From contig NZ_JAJAPX010000005.1 of NCBI RefSeq assembly GCF_020523965.1, positions 124,001 through 188,000 of the forward strand: a stretch of DNA of 64,000 bases, given 5' to 3'. Shown one piece after another: positions 57,066 through 64,000 of this stretch. The DNA is from Neotamlana sargassicola. GTDB taxonomy: Bacteria; Bacteroidota; Bacteroidia; Flavobacteriales; Flavobacteriaceae. The stretch's first letter is position 1. Each line of letters begins with the position of its first letter. A program made the position numbers and the translations under genes. Under the pieces are notes generated by a model that worked only from the letters and a program-made list of their open reading frames with translations, was not told where the DNA came from and did not search any database.

Positions 57066-57073
57066 TATTTTTG
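57066..57073 (+). promoter_or_regulatory. -7 promoter box (TATTTTTG) for the rlmL-like gene
   Basis: TATTTTTG matches TAnnTTTG and is followed by C, 20 bases before the ATG at 57094. Confidence 0.5.
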
Positions 57074-57093
57074 CAATGTATTTTATATAAACT

Positions 57094-58248
57094 ATGGAAG
57101 AAAACTTTAAAATGATAGCCAAAACCCTTTTTGGCTTCGAAGATATATTAGAAAACGAACTTATACAGTTAGGCGCGCAAAACATAAACAAAGGAGTGCG
57201 AATGGTTTCGTTTGTAGGCGATAAAGGCTTTATGTACAAGGCAAACTTAGCGTTGCGTACCGCTATAAAAATTTTAAAGCCCATACATTCATTTAAAGTA
57301 AAAAACGAAACCGATTTATATAAAAACATTTACGCCATGGATTGGAGCCAATACCTAAAATCCAACGGTACCTTGGCTGTAGATGCTACCATACACTCCG
57401 ATTTGTTTTCACATTCCTTGTTTATAGCACAAAAAACAAAAGATGCAATTGTAGATAAGTTTCGTGAAACTACCGGCGAGCGGCCAAGTGTAGATTTAAA
57501 GTTTCCCGACGTTAAAATAAACGTACACATTAGTAAAAACCACTGTAATATTTCGTTAGATACCTCTGGCGATTCCCTACATAAACGTGGTTATAAAACC
57601 GCTACAAACATTGCGCCTATAAACGAAGTGTTGGCAGCAGGATTAATTATGCTGTCTGGTTGGGATGGGCAATGCGATTTTATGGACCCCATGTGTGGCT
57701 CGGGCACCATGTTAATTGAAGCTGCTATGATTGCCTGTAACATACCACCAAACCTAATGCGCAAAGAATTTGCTTTTGAGCGTTGGCCAGATTGGGATGT
57801 GGAGTTATTTGAAAAAATTGAAGAATCGTTGCTTAAAAAAACACGCGATTTTCATCATAAAATAATAGGTTACGATAAAGCACCAAGTGCTGTTAAAAAA
57901 GCACAAATAAATGCAGAAAATGCCCAATTAGACGATTTTATTACCGTAAAACACGAAGATTTCTTTAAAACCCAAAAAGGCGGAAACGAAAAACTACACA
58001 TGGTGTTTAACCCGCCCTACGGCGAACGTTTAAATATTGATATGGAATTGTTTTACAAAAACATAGGCGATACCCTTAAACAAAGTTACCCAGGCACCGA
58101 TGCTTGGTTTATTACCAGTAATTTAAATGCTCTAAAACATGTTGGTTTACGCCCTTCGCGAAAAATACAACTGTACAACGCTAAATTAGAATCGCGTTTG
58201 GTAAAATATGTAATGTACGAAGGTAGTAAGAAGGCTAAATTTAATTAG
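57094..58248 (+). CDS. rlmL: THUMP-domain RNA methyltransferase, RlmL-like
   Basis: The 384-residue protein has an N-terminal THUMP RNA-binding domain (about 45-155) and a methyltransferase domain with SAM motif DPMCGSGTMLIEAAM and catalytic NPPYGERL. It corresponds to the N-terminal half of E. coli RlmL (YcbY), which makes m2G2445 in 23S rRNA. Its last 20 codons and the sequence beyond recur three times downstream, so this gene end seems to be an insertion target. Confidence 0.92.
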   Translation: MEENFKMIAKTLFGFEDILENELIQLGAQNINKGVRMVSFVGDKGFMYKANLALRTAIKILKPIHSFKVKNETDLYKNIYAMDWSQYLKSNGTLAVDATIHSDLFSHSLFIAQKTKDAIVDKFRETTGERPSVDLKFPDVKINVHISKNHCNISLDTSGDSLHKRGYKTATNIAPINEVLAAGLIMLSGWDGQCDFMDPMCGSGTMLIEAAMIACNIPPNLMRKEFAFERWPDWDVELFEKIEESLLKKTRDFHHKIIGYDKAPSAVKKAQINAENAQLDDFITVKHEDFFKTQKGGNEKLHMVFNPPYGERLNIDMELFYKNIGDTLKQSYPGTDAWFITSNLNALKHVGLRPSRKIQLYNAKLESRLVKYVMYEGSKKAKFN

Positions 58249-58310
58249 TTGGTTTTTGGTGCTTATCGTTGAGTATATGCAAAGTAGGTGATTTCGAGCT
58301 TAAGGCTTAT
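58189..58310. repeat. Original copy of the rlmL-end repeat
   Basis: This segment holds the last 20 codons of rlmL plus about 60 bases downstream (GTTGGTTTTTGGTGCTTATCG and a weakly conserved tail). The first 60 bases recur at 59606, 60963 and 62375. Homology starts sharply near the codon for Glu365, with unrelated sequence before it in the other copies. Confidence 0.8.
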
Positions 58311-58355
58311 CAAACCTTTACAATTTATATTAAATGAAAAGGCATAAAATTAACA

Positions 58356-59435
58356 TTATGCGACAAATGTTTTATGTACATTGTTTGCAAACGTTATTAA
58401 TTTAGATTTTAATTGGTCTATTTCCAACGAATCATTTATTTTGTTATAAAATGAATTATACAGATAGAATCGTATGTATTCAATCAAACTACTAATAATA
58501 AATATAGATAAAATTAAAGTCAATAGTAATAATGGCAATAGTGCTAGATTATAATTTTTTTCAAAGAAATTAACAATGCTAGCGATAAAATTACGAACAT
58601 TTGGAAAATCATGAATCATATAAACACCAAGAACTAATTGAGCAATAATATTAATCTGTTTATTGTAACCAATCTTAAAATTAAAAAACACAAAAAATAA
58701 AGAAATTGCTGATAATATAAGAATTGGATTATTGTAATAGAAGAGACGCCAAACAAAGGGTGTTTTATTGATACCAATAAAAATAAACCCTAAAAGACTA
58801 ATTGTGAATGAGCAGGATAAAAATATTAATTTAGGGTGTTTAATATTTATCTCAGTCTGTCTAATAAATCTACCTATTAAATACAAGAATATAAAATTGA
58901 ATAAATGATATCCGCTTTTTGAAATACCTCCGAAAGCAAAACTTGAAAAACAGTTTAATATGAATAATCCGACTAATATATATATCAACTCAGTCTTTTT
59001 CAAGTTTTTCATTCCAGAATTAAGAAAAGGAGCTATAAAATACAAACCAATATAAGTGGTAATGAACCACCAAATATTTCTTGAAATAGGGAAAAACGCC
59101 TTACTGAGCGAAAAAAAATCAAAATCAACTTTGTTAATAAGGCATAACCCTAAATAAAGAATCACTGAATAACTTATAGCTTGAACTATAATGGATAGTA
59201 TTCTTTTAATTTTGAACTTTATGCCAAAGTATCCAGAAATAAAAACGAAACCATTGACTCCCATTACAAAAAAACTATTCAATAAAATTTCTATGTATGT
59301 CAATTTAGTATTAATAAAATCTTCCGAAGTAATATTTTTTAATCCTAATCCATGAACAATAATATGGTGGCTAATAATCATTAACATCAATACTATTCTT
59401 AAAAGCTCAATATTTGATTTTCTTTTTTTCTTCAT
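58356..59435 (-). CDS. Acyltransferase 3-family membrane protein (first cassette gene)
   Basis: The 359-residue protein has about ten membrane segments and begins with a short basic stretch followed by NIELLRIVLMLMIISHHIIVHG, whose His fits the acyltransferase 3 active site. The family O-acetylates exported polysaccharides and surface glycans. The gene is notably AT-rich and lies in the repeat-bounded array downstream of rlmL, pointing toward rlmL. The substrate is unknown. Confidence 0.85.
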   Translation of the reverse strand: MKKKRKSNIELLRIVLMLMIISHHIIVHGLGLKNITSEDFINTKLTYIEILLNSFFVMGVNGFVFISGYFGIKFKIKRILSIIVQAISYSVILYLGLCLINKVDFDFFSLSKAFFPISRNIWWFITTYIGLYFIAPFLNSGMKNLKKTELIYILVGLFILNCFSSFAFGGISKSGYHLFNFIFLYLIGRFIRQTEINIKHPKLIFLSCSFTISLLGFIFIGINKTPFVWRLFYYNNPILILSAISLFFVFFNFKIGYNKQINIIAQLVLGVYMIHDFPNVRNFIASIVNFFEKNYNLALLPLLLLTLILSIFIISSLIEYIRFYLYNSFYNKINDSLEIDQLKSKLITFANNVHKTFVA

Positions 59436-59605
59436 TTTAATAGTTATGCTGTTTAATGTTTCCTAGCTTTATCGATGTAACGTCTGTTTTTATCACTTAA
59501 GTCAGGTATTCAGCAAGTTAGACTTTTTTTTAAAAATAGTAAATACGTAAATACCCGTATTTTTTAGTCTTTTGTTATTAAAATAAAACAAACCACGCGA
59601 AAATA

Positions 59606-59665
59606 GAATTGAGTTTGGTAGAATATGTAATGTACGAAGGTAGTACGAAGGCTTAGTTTAATTAG
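59606..59665 (+). repeat. Decayed copy of the rlmL 3' end (copy A)
   Basis: Sixty bases differ from the real rlmL end at six positions. Changes alter amino acids and create a premature stop, so this copy is decayed. Confidence 0.75.
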
Positions 59666-59747
59666 GATTAGTTTGTGTTGCTTATCGTGGTTGTATATGG
59701 TTTGTTGCGTGGTTTAAGCATCTAATTTAGCAAATAAAAACTGGATA

Positions 59748-59767
59748 GAAAATCCGCGAGGATTTTC
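59748..59767. other. Hairpin with GNRA-type loop within repeat A
   Basis: GAAAATCC and GGATTTTC form a perfect 8-bp stem with loop GCGA. It lies 50 bases from the end of the cassette gene on the minus strand and could terminate transcription or shape a recombination site. Confidence 0.55.
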
Positions 59768-59817
59768 GTAAGTAGGCTAGAACTAGCAATAAATTATATA
59801 CGGTGTTAGGCAACGTA

Positions 59818-60807
59818 TTATTTTTTATTCATTAAGCCCATTGAGGATTTTGATGGTTTGCTTTTCGATTTTATATCATTGTTATCTATTTCTCTTAACA
59901 TAGTGTACAAGTTTTTTATTCGATTTGTGTCAAGTGCTAAATTCAAAGCAGTTCCTTTAAAAGGTGTTTCCAATATTCTTTCTTTATTTTCAGATGTGTA
60001 ATATCCATAATCTCCGCTAGCAATAAAAAAACCACCACCTCTTTTACAAATATTACTTGTCATAAATAAACCATATCCAGAATTAGCCCATTCTCCTTTT
60101 GGTTTGTTTTTCTGACCTTTATAAACCTTTCCTGAAGTAGCTGGTTTTAAAGCTGCTCTAATTGCATCTTCATCATTATTTAAATTTAGAGTTGGATTGT
60201 TTTCTAAAGATTCCTTAAGTCCAATTCCTCTGTCTATAATAGAAAAGGAAACTCTATTTAATGAAGGTCGATATTGAGCACAAAATCCAAATTGTTCAGA
60301 ATGACTATGTTCTATTACATTTCTAAATATCTCACGTAAACAATAAGTCAAAACTTCATTTAAATCTCCACTTTCACTACGTGTTAAAATGTTAGAAATC
60401 TCCTTTGCTTTCGATTCTAACAATTCAGCGGGATTAATCATTAAATCTCGAGCGTCTTTTTTAATTTCTTGTGTATTGTAAATATTAATTGGGATATAAG
60501 TCGAACTGCCTTTGGCTTCACCTGGTTTTTTACCGAAATTCATTCCAAAAGCTTGAAAAAATCCCATATGAGCAGCGTAAGAACAATGTTCAAAATTAGT
60601 TGCCAAGAATTTTGATTCTTTCAGTCGACTCCTACATCTCTGAATTTCGCTTGAAACGAGAAGTAATGAAAAAGGGTCAATTGTTACTAAATTTGTGAAG
60701 TCGAAATTAATTTCTTTACGTGGTTCTAAAACGCGCAAATTTTTCACAAAATCTATTGAGTTCTGAAAAGTTAATCTTGAAGGAACTATTATTTTTTTAC
60801 GCGTCAT
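59818..60807 (-). CDS. STAS-HATPase fusion protein (second cassette gene)
   Basis: The 329-residue soluble protein has a STAS-like N-terminus (about 30-115, NFDFTNLVTIDPFSLLL) and a GHKL ATPase domain: N-box LREIFRNVIEHSHS (157-170), G1 DRGIGL (192-197), G2 NSGYGLFM (242-249) and FKGTALNL (283-290). It has no phosphoacceptor His, so it is more like an anti-sigma kinase joined to its antagonist than a sensor kinase. It is flanked by GCCTAAC and GTTAGGC on both sides. A regulatory or defence role is possible. Confidence 0.8.
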   Translation of the reverse strand: MTRKKIIVPSRLTFQNSIDFVKNLRVLEPRKEINFDFTNLVTIDPFSLLLVSSEIQRCRSRLKESKFLATNFEHCSYAAHMGFFQAFGMNFGKKPGEAKGSSTYIPINIYNTQEIKKDARDLMINPAELLESKAKEISNILTRSESGDLNEVLTYCLREIFRNVIEHSHSEQFGFCAQYRPSLNRVSFSIIDRGIGLKESLENNPTLNLNNDEDAIRAALKPATSGKVYKGQKNKPKGEWANSGYGLFMTSNICKRGGGFFIASGDYGYYTSENKERILETPFKGTALNLALDTNRIKNLYTMLREIDNNDIKSKSKPSKSSMGLMNKK

Positions 60808-60810
60808 TTT

Positions 60811-61139
60811 TTATGTTGCCTAACTTTATTGATATAACGTCCGTTTTAATGACTTATATCAGACGATAAGCAAGTTCAACTTTTTCTGTTAAAAAATAAA
60901 TACGTAAATACCCGTATTTTTTATTGATTTGTTATTAGAATAAAACAAACCAGGCCAAATAAGAATCGCGTTTGGTAAAATATGTGATGTATGAGGGGAG
61001 TAAGAAGGCTATGTTTAATTAGTTGGGTAGTTGGTTCACTTATAGGCTCGAATATGCGTAGTGCGATATTTCAAAGAACTTCGCTATCAAACCGCTACTT
61101 AGTTTATATAATGTTTTAATCCTCAAATTTACCAAATTA
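60811..61139. repeat. Repeat B of the rlmL-linked array
   Basis: It starts GTTGCCTAACTTTATTGATA just outside the start codon of the STAS-HATPase gene. The palindrome uses GATATAA (near 60830) with TTATATC (near 60854). It continues with AAATACGTAAATACCCGTA, AACAAACCAGGCCAAAT, a coding-like rlmL end (60963-61022) and a downstream tail similar to that of rlmL itself. Confidence 0.8.
60963..61022 (+). repeat. Copy of the rlmL 3' end with intact frame (copy B)
   Basis: Sixty bases encode ESRLVKYVMYEGSKKAMFN and a stop, 54 of 60 bases identical to rlmL. Four of the differences are synonymous third positions and the other two change one Lys codon to Met. The pattern suggests descent from a functional rlmL of another strain. 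Confidence 0.8.
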
Positions 61140-61173
61140 CCCCGTATTATGTATTATTTATTGTTAAGTAATG

Positions 61174-62193
61174 TTATTGCCCCAAATATTTTACAGCTTT
61201 CACTTTATTTATTTTTCTTGTAATCAATGCGAAAACTAAACAACAGCTTAATGTTAAACCAATTAAAGAAAATTGGTAAAGTATTGCGCTCTCTTTTAGA
61301 ATAGGCAATAAATTATTTATTATAGGTTTTAATTCAATCAAAAAGAACATATGAGAAAGGAAAATTCCAAAAGACAGTTCTCCAATATATGTCAACAGTT
61401 TTGTTTTGTTAAGATTTCTATCTGCATTTTTAAAAGTAAATAAAATTATGGAAGTTGAATAAATAAATGAACTAATTTTAACCGCTGTAACACTATTGCT
61501 AATATCATTAAATTTATGATACAATGTATATGTTTCTACTAAAGAAAGGGTTAATCCAGCAATAACTAAAAGAATCAATGCTTTATTATTCATCTTTATA
61601 GTATTATTTCTTAAGTAAATACCGAGTACAAAAAATATCAACCAACTAGGTGCTGAACCATATACAAAAATTGGTAATCTAATTTCCGTGTAGTATCTTA
61701 AGTAAAAAATTAAATAGCAACTTATTCCACTAATCAAGGCAGATATTACCAGTCCCCTTACTGTTGCCAATTTTTGCAATATAGGTAAAAGTAAATAATA
61801 CTCAATTATCAGTATTATAAAGTAGAATGGGAATGAGGAAGTAAATGTAAATAGACGATAAGTCAATCTTAAGAGAGAGTCTCCTCTCAGATATGCTATC
61901 CAAAGATACAATACACTCCATAATAAATATGGTATCAATACTCTTGGGACTTGTTTTTTGATAAATCTCAAGTAAGATTCCTTGGACTCTACATCTTTAT
62001 TTGCGAGGAAAAATCCAGAAATGGCAATAAACATAGGTACAGAAAAATTAATCATCTGTCTCCATAAAACAGTAATATTAAAACCTATACTTGTATCATT
62101 AAAAGTATATCCTATACCTGATGAGTGTATTGCTACTACTCCAATTATTGCTAATCCTCTTAGCAAGTCATAATAAGTTATTCTATCTTTCAT
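61174..62193 (-). CDS. Acyltransferase 3-family membrane protein (third cassette gene)
   Basis: The 339-residue protein has about ten membrane segments and starts TYYDLLRGLAIIGVVAIHSS, the OafA-like acyltransferase 3 opening with Arg and His active residues. SVPMFIAISGFFLANKD follows. It probably O-acetylates a surface polysaccharide. It is in the same orientation as the other array genes and bounded by repeats B and C. It is not closely similar to the acyltransferase at 58356. Confidence 0.87.
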   Translation of the reverse strand: MKDRITYYDLLRGLAIIGVVAIHSSGIGYTFNDTSIGFNITVLWRQMINFSVPMFIAISGFFLANKDVESKESYLRFIKKQVPRVLIPYLLWSVLYLWIAYLRGDSLLRLTYRLFTFTSSFPFYFIILIIEYYLLLPILQKLATVRGLVISALISGISCYLIFYLRYYTEIRLPIFVYGSAPSWLIFFVLGIYLRNNTIKMNNKALILLVIAGLTLSLVETYTLYHKFNDISNSVTAVKISSFIYSTSIILFTFKNADRNLNKTKLLTYIGELSFGIFLSHMFFLIELKPIINNLLPILKESAILYQFSLIGLTLSCCLVFALITRKINKVKAVKYLGQ

Positions 62194-62227
62194 AATTTTA
62201 TCTACTTTCGATTCGTCTTTTCTAATA

Positions 62228-62480
62228 TTGCCTAACTTTATTGATATAACGTCCGTTTTAATGACTTATATCAGACGATAAGCAAGGTCGCCTTTTTCTA
62301 TTAAAAAGCAAATAGGTATATATACTTATTTTTTAGTGATTTATTATTAAAATAAAATAAACCAGGCCAAATAAGAAATCGTGTTTGGTAAAATATGTGA
62401 TGTACTAAGGTAGTACGAAGGCTTAGTTTAATTAGTTGGTTTTTTTGTGCTTATTGGTTTTGTGTATGGCTCGTTGTGGA
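62228..62480. repeat. Repeat C of the rlmL-linked array
   Basis: It begins TTGCCTAACTTTATTGATA and is almost identical to repeat B for 60 bases, then has a different spacer (AAGCAAATAGGTATATATAC) shared with repeat D. It contains AATAAACCAGGCCAAAT, a frameshifted rlmL end (62375-62435) and GTTGGTTTTTTTGTGCTTAT. Confidence 0.8.
62375..62435 (+). repeat. Decayed copy of the rlmL 3' end (copy C)
   Basis: The copy has one extra base near its start and two in-frame stops. It shares GGTAGTACGAAGGCTTAG with copy A, indicating common descent. Confidence 0.75.
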
Positions 62481-62513
62481 ATATCCTAAAGTATTTTCCG
62501 CCTTAATTGAGAT

Positions 62514-62574
62514 AGCAAATTGCAATGAATTCTGATTAAGAATTCAGCCGCAATGAGCTATTGTCGGTACCGAC
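62514..62574. other. Palindromes between repeat C and the small secreted protein gene
   Basis: GAATTCT/AGAATTC (62527-62533 and 62539-62545) lie inside a longer interrupted stem, and GTCGGTACCGAC at 62563-62574 is a perfect 12-bp palindrome. They sit within 10-70 bases of the stop of the minus-strand gene and may terminate it. Confidence 0.5.
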
Positions 62575-62583
62575 TCCACTTTT

Positions 62584-63168
62584 TTATTTAATTTTTCTTT
62601 CAAATCTTCTTTTTGATCTTTCAAAAGAGGTCTTTTCCCAAGTAGAGTCAAAGTCATTCCAATATACTCTTATCAAATAGCCACCAGAAGTTGTCCAAAT
62701 CATTACTTTTAAATCGTCATATTCGAATACGATATTATTGTTGTCATCATTATTTTTAAGAAATTTTTGGTTTTTTTCAATTTCCGTTTCAATCTTTGTT
62801 AAAAATTCATGGGCTTGTTCTTTGGGCAAATTTTTGAAGCCATAGCCTTGAAAAATAACTCCTGCGTCATTCCAATAATTTCCATAAAAACCTAAAACCA
62901 GCCCTTCTTTATTTTGTGATTCACATTTGTATAACAAGGTTGTTAACTCTCCTGAACTTGCCGCTGCTAAAGGAATTGCTTCAAATTGTAATGATGTTTC
63001 AGATGTTGTTAAAACATTATGAGTTAAAAAGGTCTTTGCTTTGAACAAAGAAATGTCTTTACTAAATTCTTTAGCTTGCAAAAGGTTATAATCACTTTGC
63101 CTGACTTGGGCATTAACATTAAGAATGCATAGTAATGTTATTGTGTAAAAAATAATTTTTTGTTTCAT
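62584..63168 (-). CDS. Small secreted hypothetical protein
   Basis: The 194-residue protein has a signal peptide (MKQKIIFYTITLLCILNVNA) and a mature domain with mixed strands (GLVLGFYGNYWND, KVMIWTTSGGYLIRVYWNDF) and a basic tail. It is not recognised. It lies in the array between repeats C and D in the same orientation as the other genes. Confidence 0.72.
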   Translation of the reverse strand: MKQKIIFYTITLLCILNVNAQVRQSDYNLLQAKEFSKDISLFKAKTFLTHNVLTTSETSLQFEAIPLAAASSGELTTLLYKCESQNKEGLVLGFYGNYWNDAGVIFQGYGFKNLPKEQAHEFLTKIETEIEKNQKFLKNNDDNNNIVFEYDDLKVMIWTTSGGYLIRVYWNDFDSTWEKTSFERSKRRFERKIK

Positions 63169-63189
63169 AAATGTTTTTGGTTAAATGTG

Positions 63190-63310
63190 TGGCAACTTTT
63201 TTGATATAGCGCATGTTGAATTAAATGATATCAAACTCTAAGCAAGTTGCATTTTTTCTGTTAAAAAGCAAATAGGTTTATATACTTATTTTTTAGTGAT
63301 TTTCTAATGG
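63190..63310. repeat. Repeat D, partial member of the array family
   Basis: GGCAACTTTTTTGATATAG and TAAGCAAGTTGCAT make the same palindrome as repeats B and C but with matched changes in the outer stem (GCAACTT with AAGTTGC). The spacer AAGCAAATAGGTTTATATAC is shared with repeat C. It stops before the rlmL-like part. Confidence 0.7.
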
Positions 63311-63389
63311 TGCCTTCGCTAAAAATAGTTACGAGGTAAGTAATTAATATTGTATGGTTTGAACACACATTTTTATTTCAATTTGTTTC

Positions 63390-64000
63390 TTATTTAATAA
63401 TTAGTTTTTTAAATGACTTCCCAAATAAAGTGTCGATTTCAACGATGTACATTCCAGAAGGTAGTAAACTTGTATTTATTAAATTATTTTGAGAAGATAA
63501 CATACTTTTACCGTAAATATTAAAAATAGTAGCTTGCTTTAAAATATCATTATTTTCTAAAGTAATATTTACCATATCATCGGCAGGATTTGGGTAAAAA
63601 GATACTTTTTGATTTGTGAATTCTTCTGTTGATAGAGGAATTGCTGTGATGTCATAAACAAGTACTTCTGAAGAATTTTGAACAATCAACTTGGTGCCAT
63701 CTGAAGATATGTTCATTGGCGAGGAATTACTATTTATAACAGTATTAAATTGATTGATAGTATTTCCTGTAACTTGATAAATTGTTGTATTGTCGACAGA
63801 ACTTAATGCTAATATTGAACCATCTGAAGAATAAGATAATCTTAAACCAAACCGATAATATGTTCCATCACCACCAACAGTCTGACCTATTTGTGTCCAA
63901 TTATCATTAATATTCTCAAATACTTTTGCATAACCCAATGTGTAATTACCAGAGTTTGGTACACTTAAGGCTAGTTTATTGCCGTTACCTGAAAGACTAA
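63390..64000 (-). CDS. Type IX secreted beta-propeller-like protein, 5' end beyond window
   Basis: The frame is open to the window edge, so the N-terminus is missing; at least 203 codons are present. The visible N-terminal part has repeats of the form WTQIGQTVGGDG and LSYSSDGSILALSS, typical of bladed surface proteins. The last 75 residues are a type A sorting domain (VSFYPNPADD, IFNIYGKSM, LPSGMYIVEI, SFKKLIIK), removed on secretion through the PorQ-containing system. Confidence 0.85.
   Translation of the reverse strand, partial: SLSGNGNKLALSVPNSGNYTLGYAKVFENINDNWTQIGQTVGGDGTYYRFGLRLSYSSDGSILALSSVDNTTIYQVTGNTINQFNTVINSNSSPMNISSDGTKLIVQNSSEVLVYDITAIPLSTEEFTNQKVSFYPNPADDMVNITLENNDILKQATIFNIYGKSMLSSQNNLINTSLLPSGMYIVEIDTLFGKSFKKLIIK

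Larger units (their letters stand above)
59459..59813. repeat. Repeat A of the rlmL-linked array
   Basis: From left to right it contains a palindrome near 59461-59525 (CTAGCTTTAT matched by CAGCAAGTTAG), AAATACGTAAATACCCGTA, AACAAACCACGCGAAAA, a decayed rlmL end (59606-59665), CTTATCGTGG, a GAAAATCC-GCGA-GGATTTTC hairpin (59748-59767) and GTTAGGC at 59805-59811. No protein-coding frame is supported. Confidence 0.75.

Noticed and set aside
58356-62193. Possibility that the two acyltransferase genes are a recent tandem duplication
   Set aside because: The two proteins share only family-level features and differ throughout, so they were acquired separately and not duplicated.

Overview
The window is low-GC chromosomal DNA from a member of the Bacteroidota, very probably the family Flavobacteriaceae. 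The reasons are a type IX secretion protein (PorQ) and a type IX C-terminal sorting domain, many families largely confined to this group (DUF4294, DUF4268, MerC-domain proteins, an M1-like exported protein next to uvrA), and promoters of the Bacteroidota form TTG-N19/20-TAnnTTTG instead of TTGACA/TATAAT. The genus cannot be fixed from the sequence. No rRNA, tRNA, insertion sequence or CRISPR array was found.

Region 1-24 kb is core chromosome: an M1-like exported protein, a uvrA-LOG operon, gamma-glutamyltransferase with ACP phosphodiesterase, phosphoglucosamine mutase, a lipid A type acyltransferase, rhomboid protease, Lon protease, porQ-cmk, ribosomal protein S1 with a structured leader, and a histidine kinase/response regulator pair. 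Region 24-32 kb holds pyrR, a pyrB-rnz operon, pdxH, a CAP-domain lipoprotein and a membrane acyltransferase.

Region 32-42 kb is a two-carbon metabolism block: alanine/sodium symporter, DUF4212 plus acetate-type sodium:solute symporter, AraC regulator, aldehyde dehydrogenase with DUF779, acetyl-CoA synthetase, then convergent DnaQ-type exonuclease and a cNMP/CBS/DUF294 protein. These families also travel together in Proteobacteria. Region 42-48 kb carries housekeeping genes (FAH-family hydrolase, Bcr/CflA efflux, PrsW, Nudix, M42 peptidase, DUF4294, haemolysin III, GNAT).

Region 48.4-55.0 kb is an apparent zinc-starvation locus. A Fur/Zur-type regulator is divergent from one tightly packed eight-gene operon: MerC-domain protein, GTP cyclohydrolase I, COG0523 GTPase, MogA-like protein, a second COG0523 GTPase, and a LolD/FtsX-type ABC transporter whose permease has an 18-histidine loop, ending with a small secreted CxxC protein. 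The 80-bp divergent region holds two face-to-face TTG/TAnnTTTG promoters overlapped by a 15-bp palindrome and a related imperfect copy. A ZIP transporter follows nearby.

Region 57-64 kb is the most unusual. The 3' end of an rlmL-like RNA methyltransferase gene (last 20 codons plus downstream bases) recurs three more times at about 1.4-kb spacing. Each interval holds one accessory gene in the same orientation (acyltransferase, STAS-ATPase, acyltransferase). A conserved imperfect palindrome sits just upstream of each start codon, ending at GTTAGGC in two copies; a fourth, partial copy precedes a small secreted protein. This looks like a cassette array or serial insertions targeted to the end of rlmL, with no recombinase in the window.
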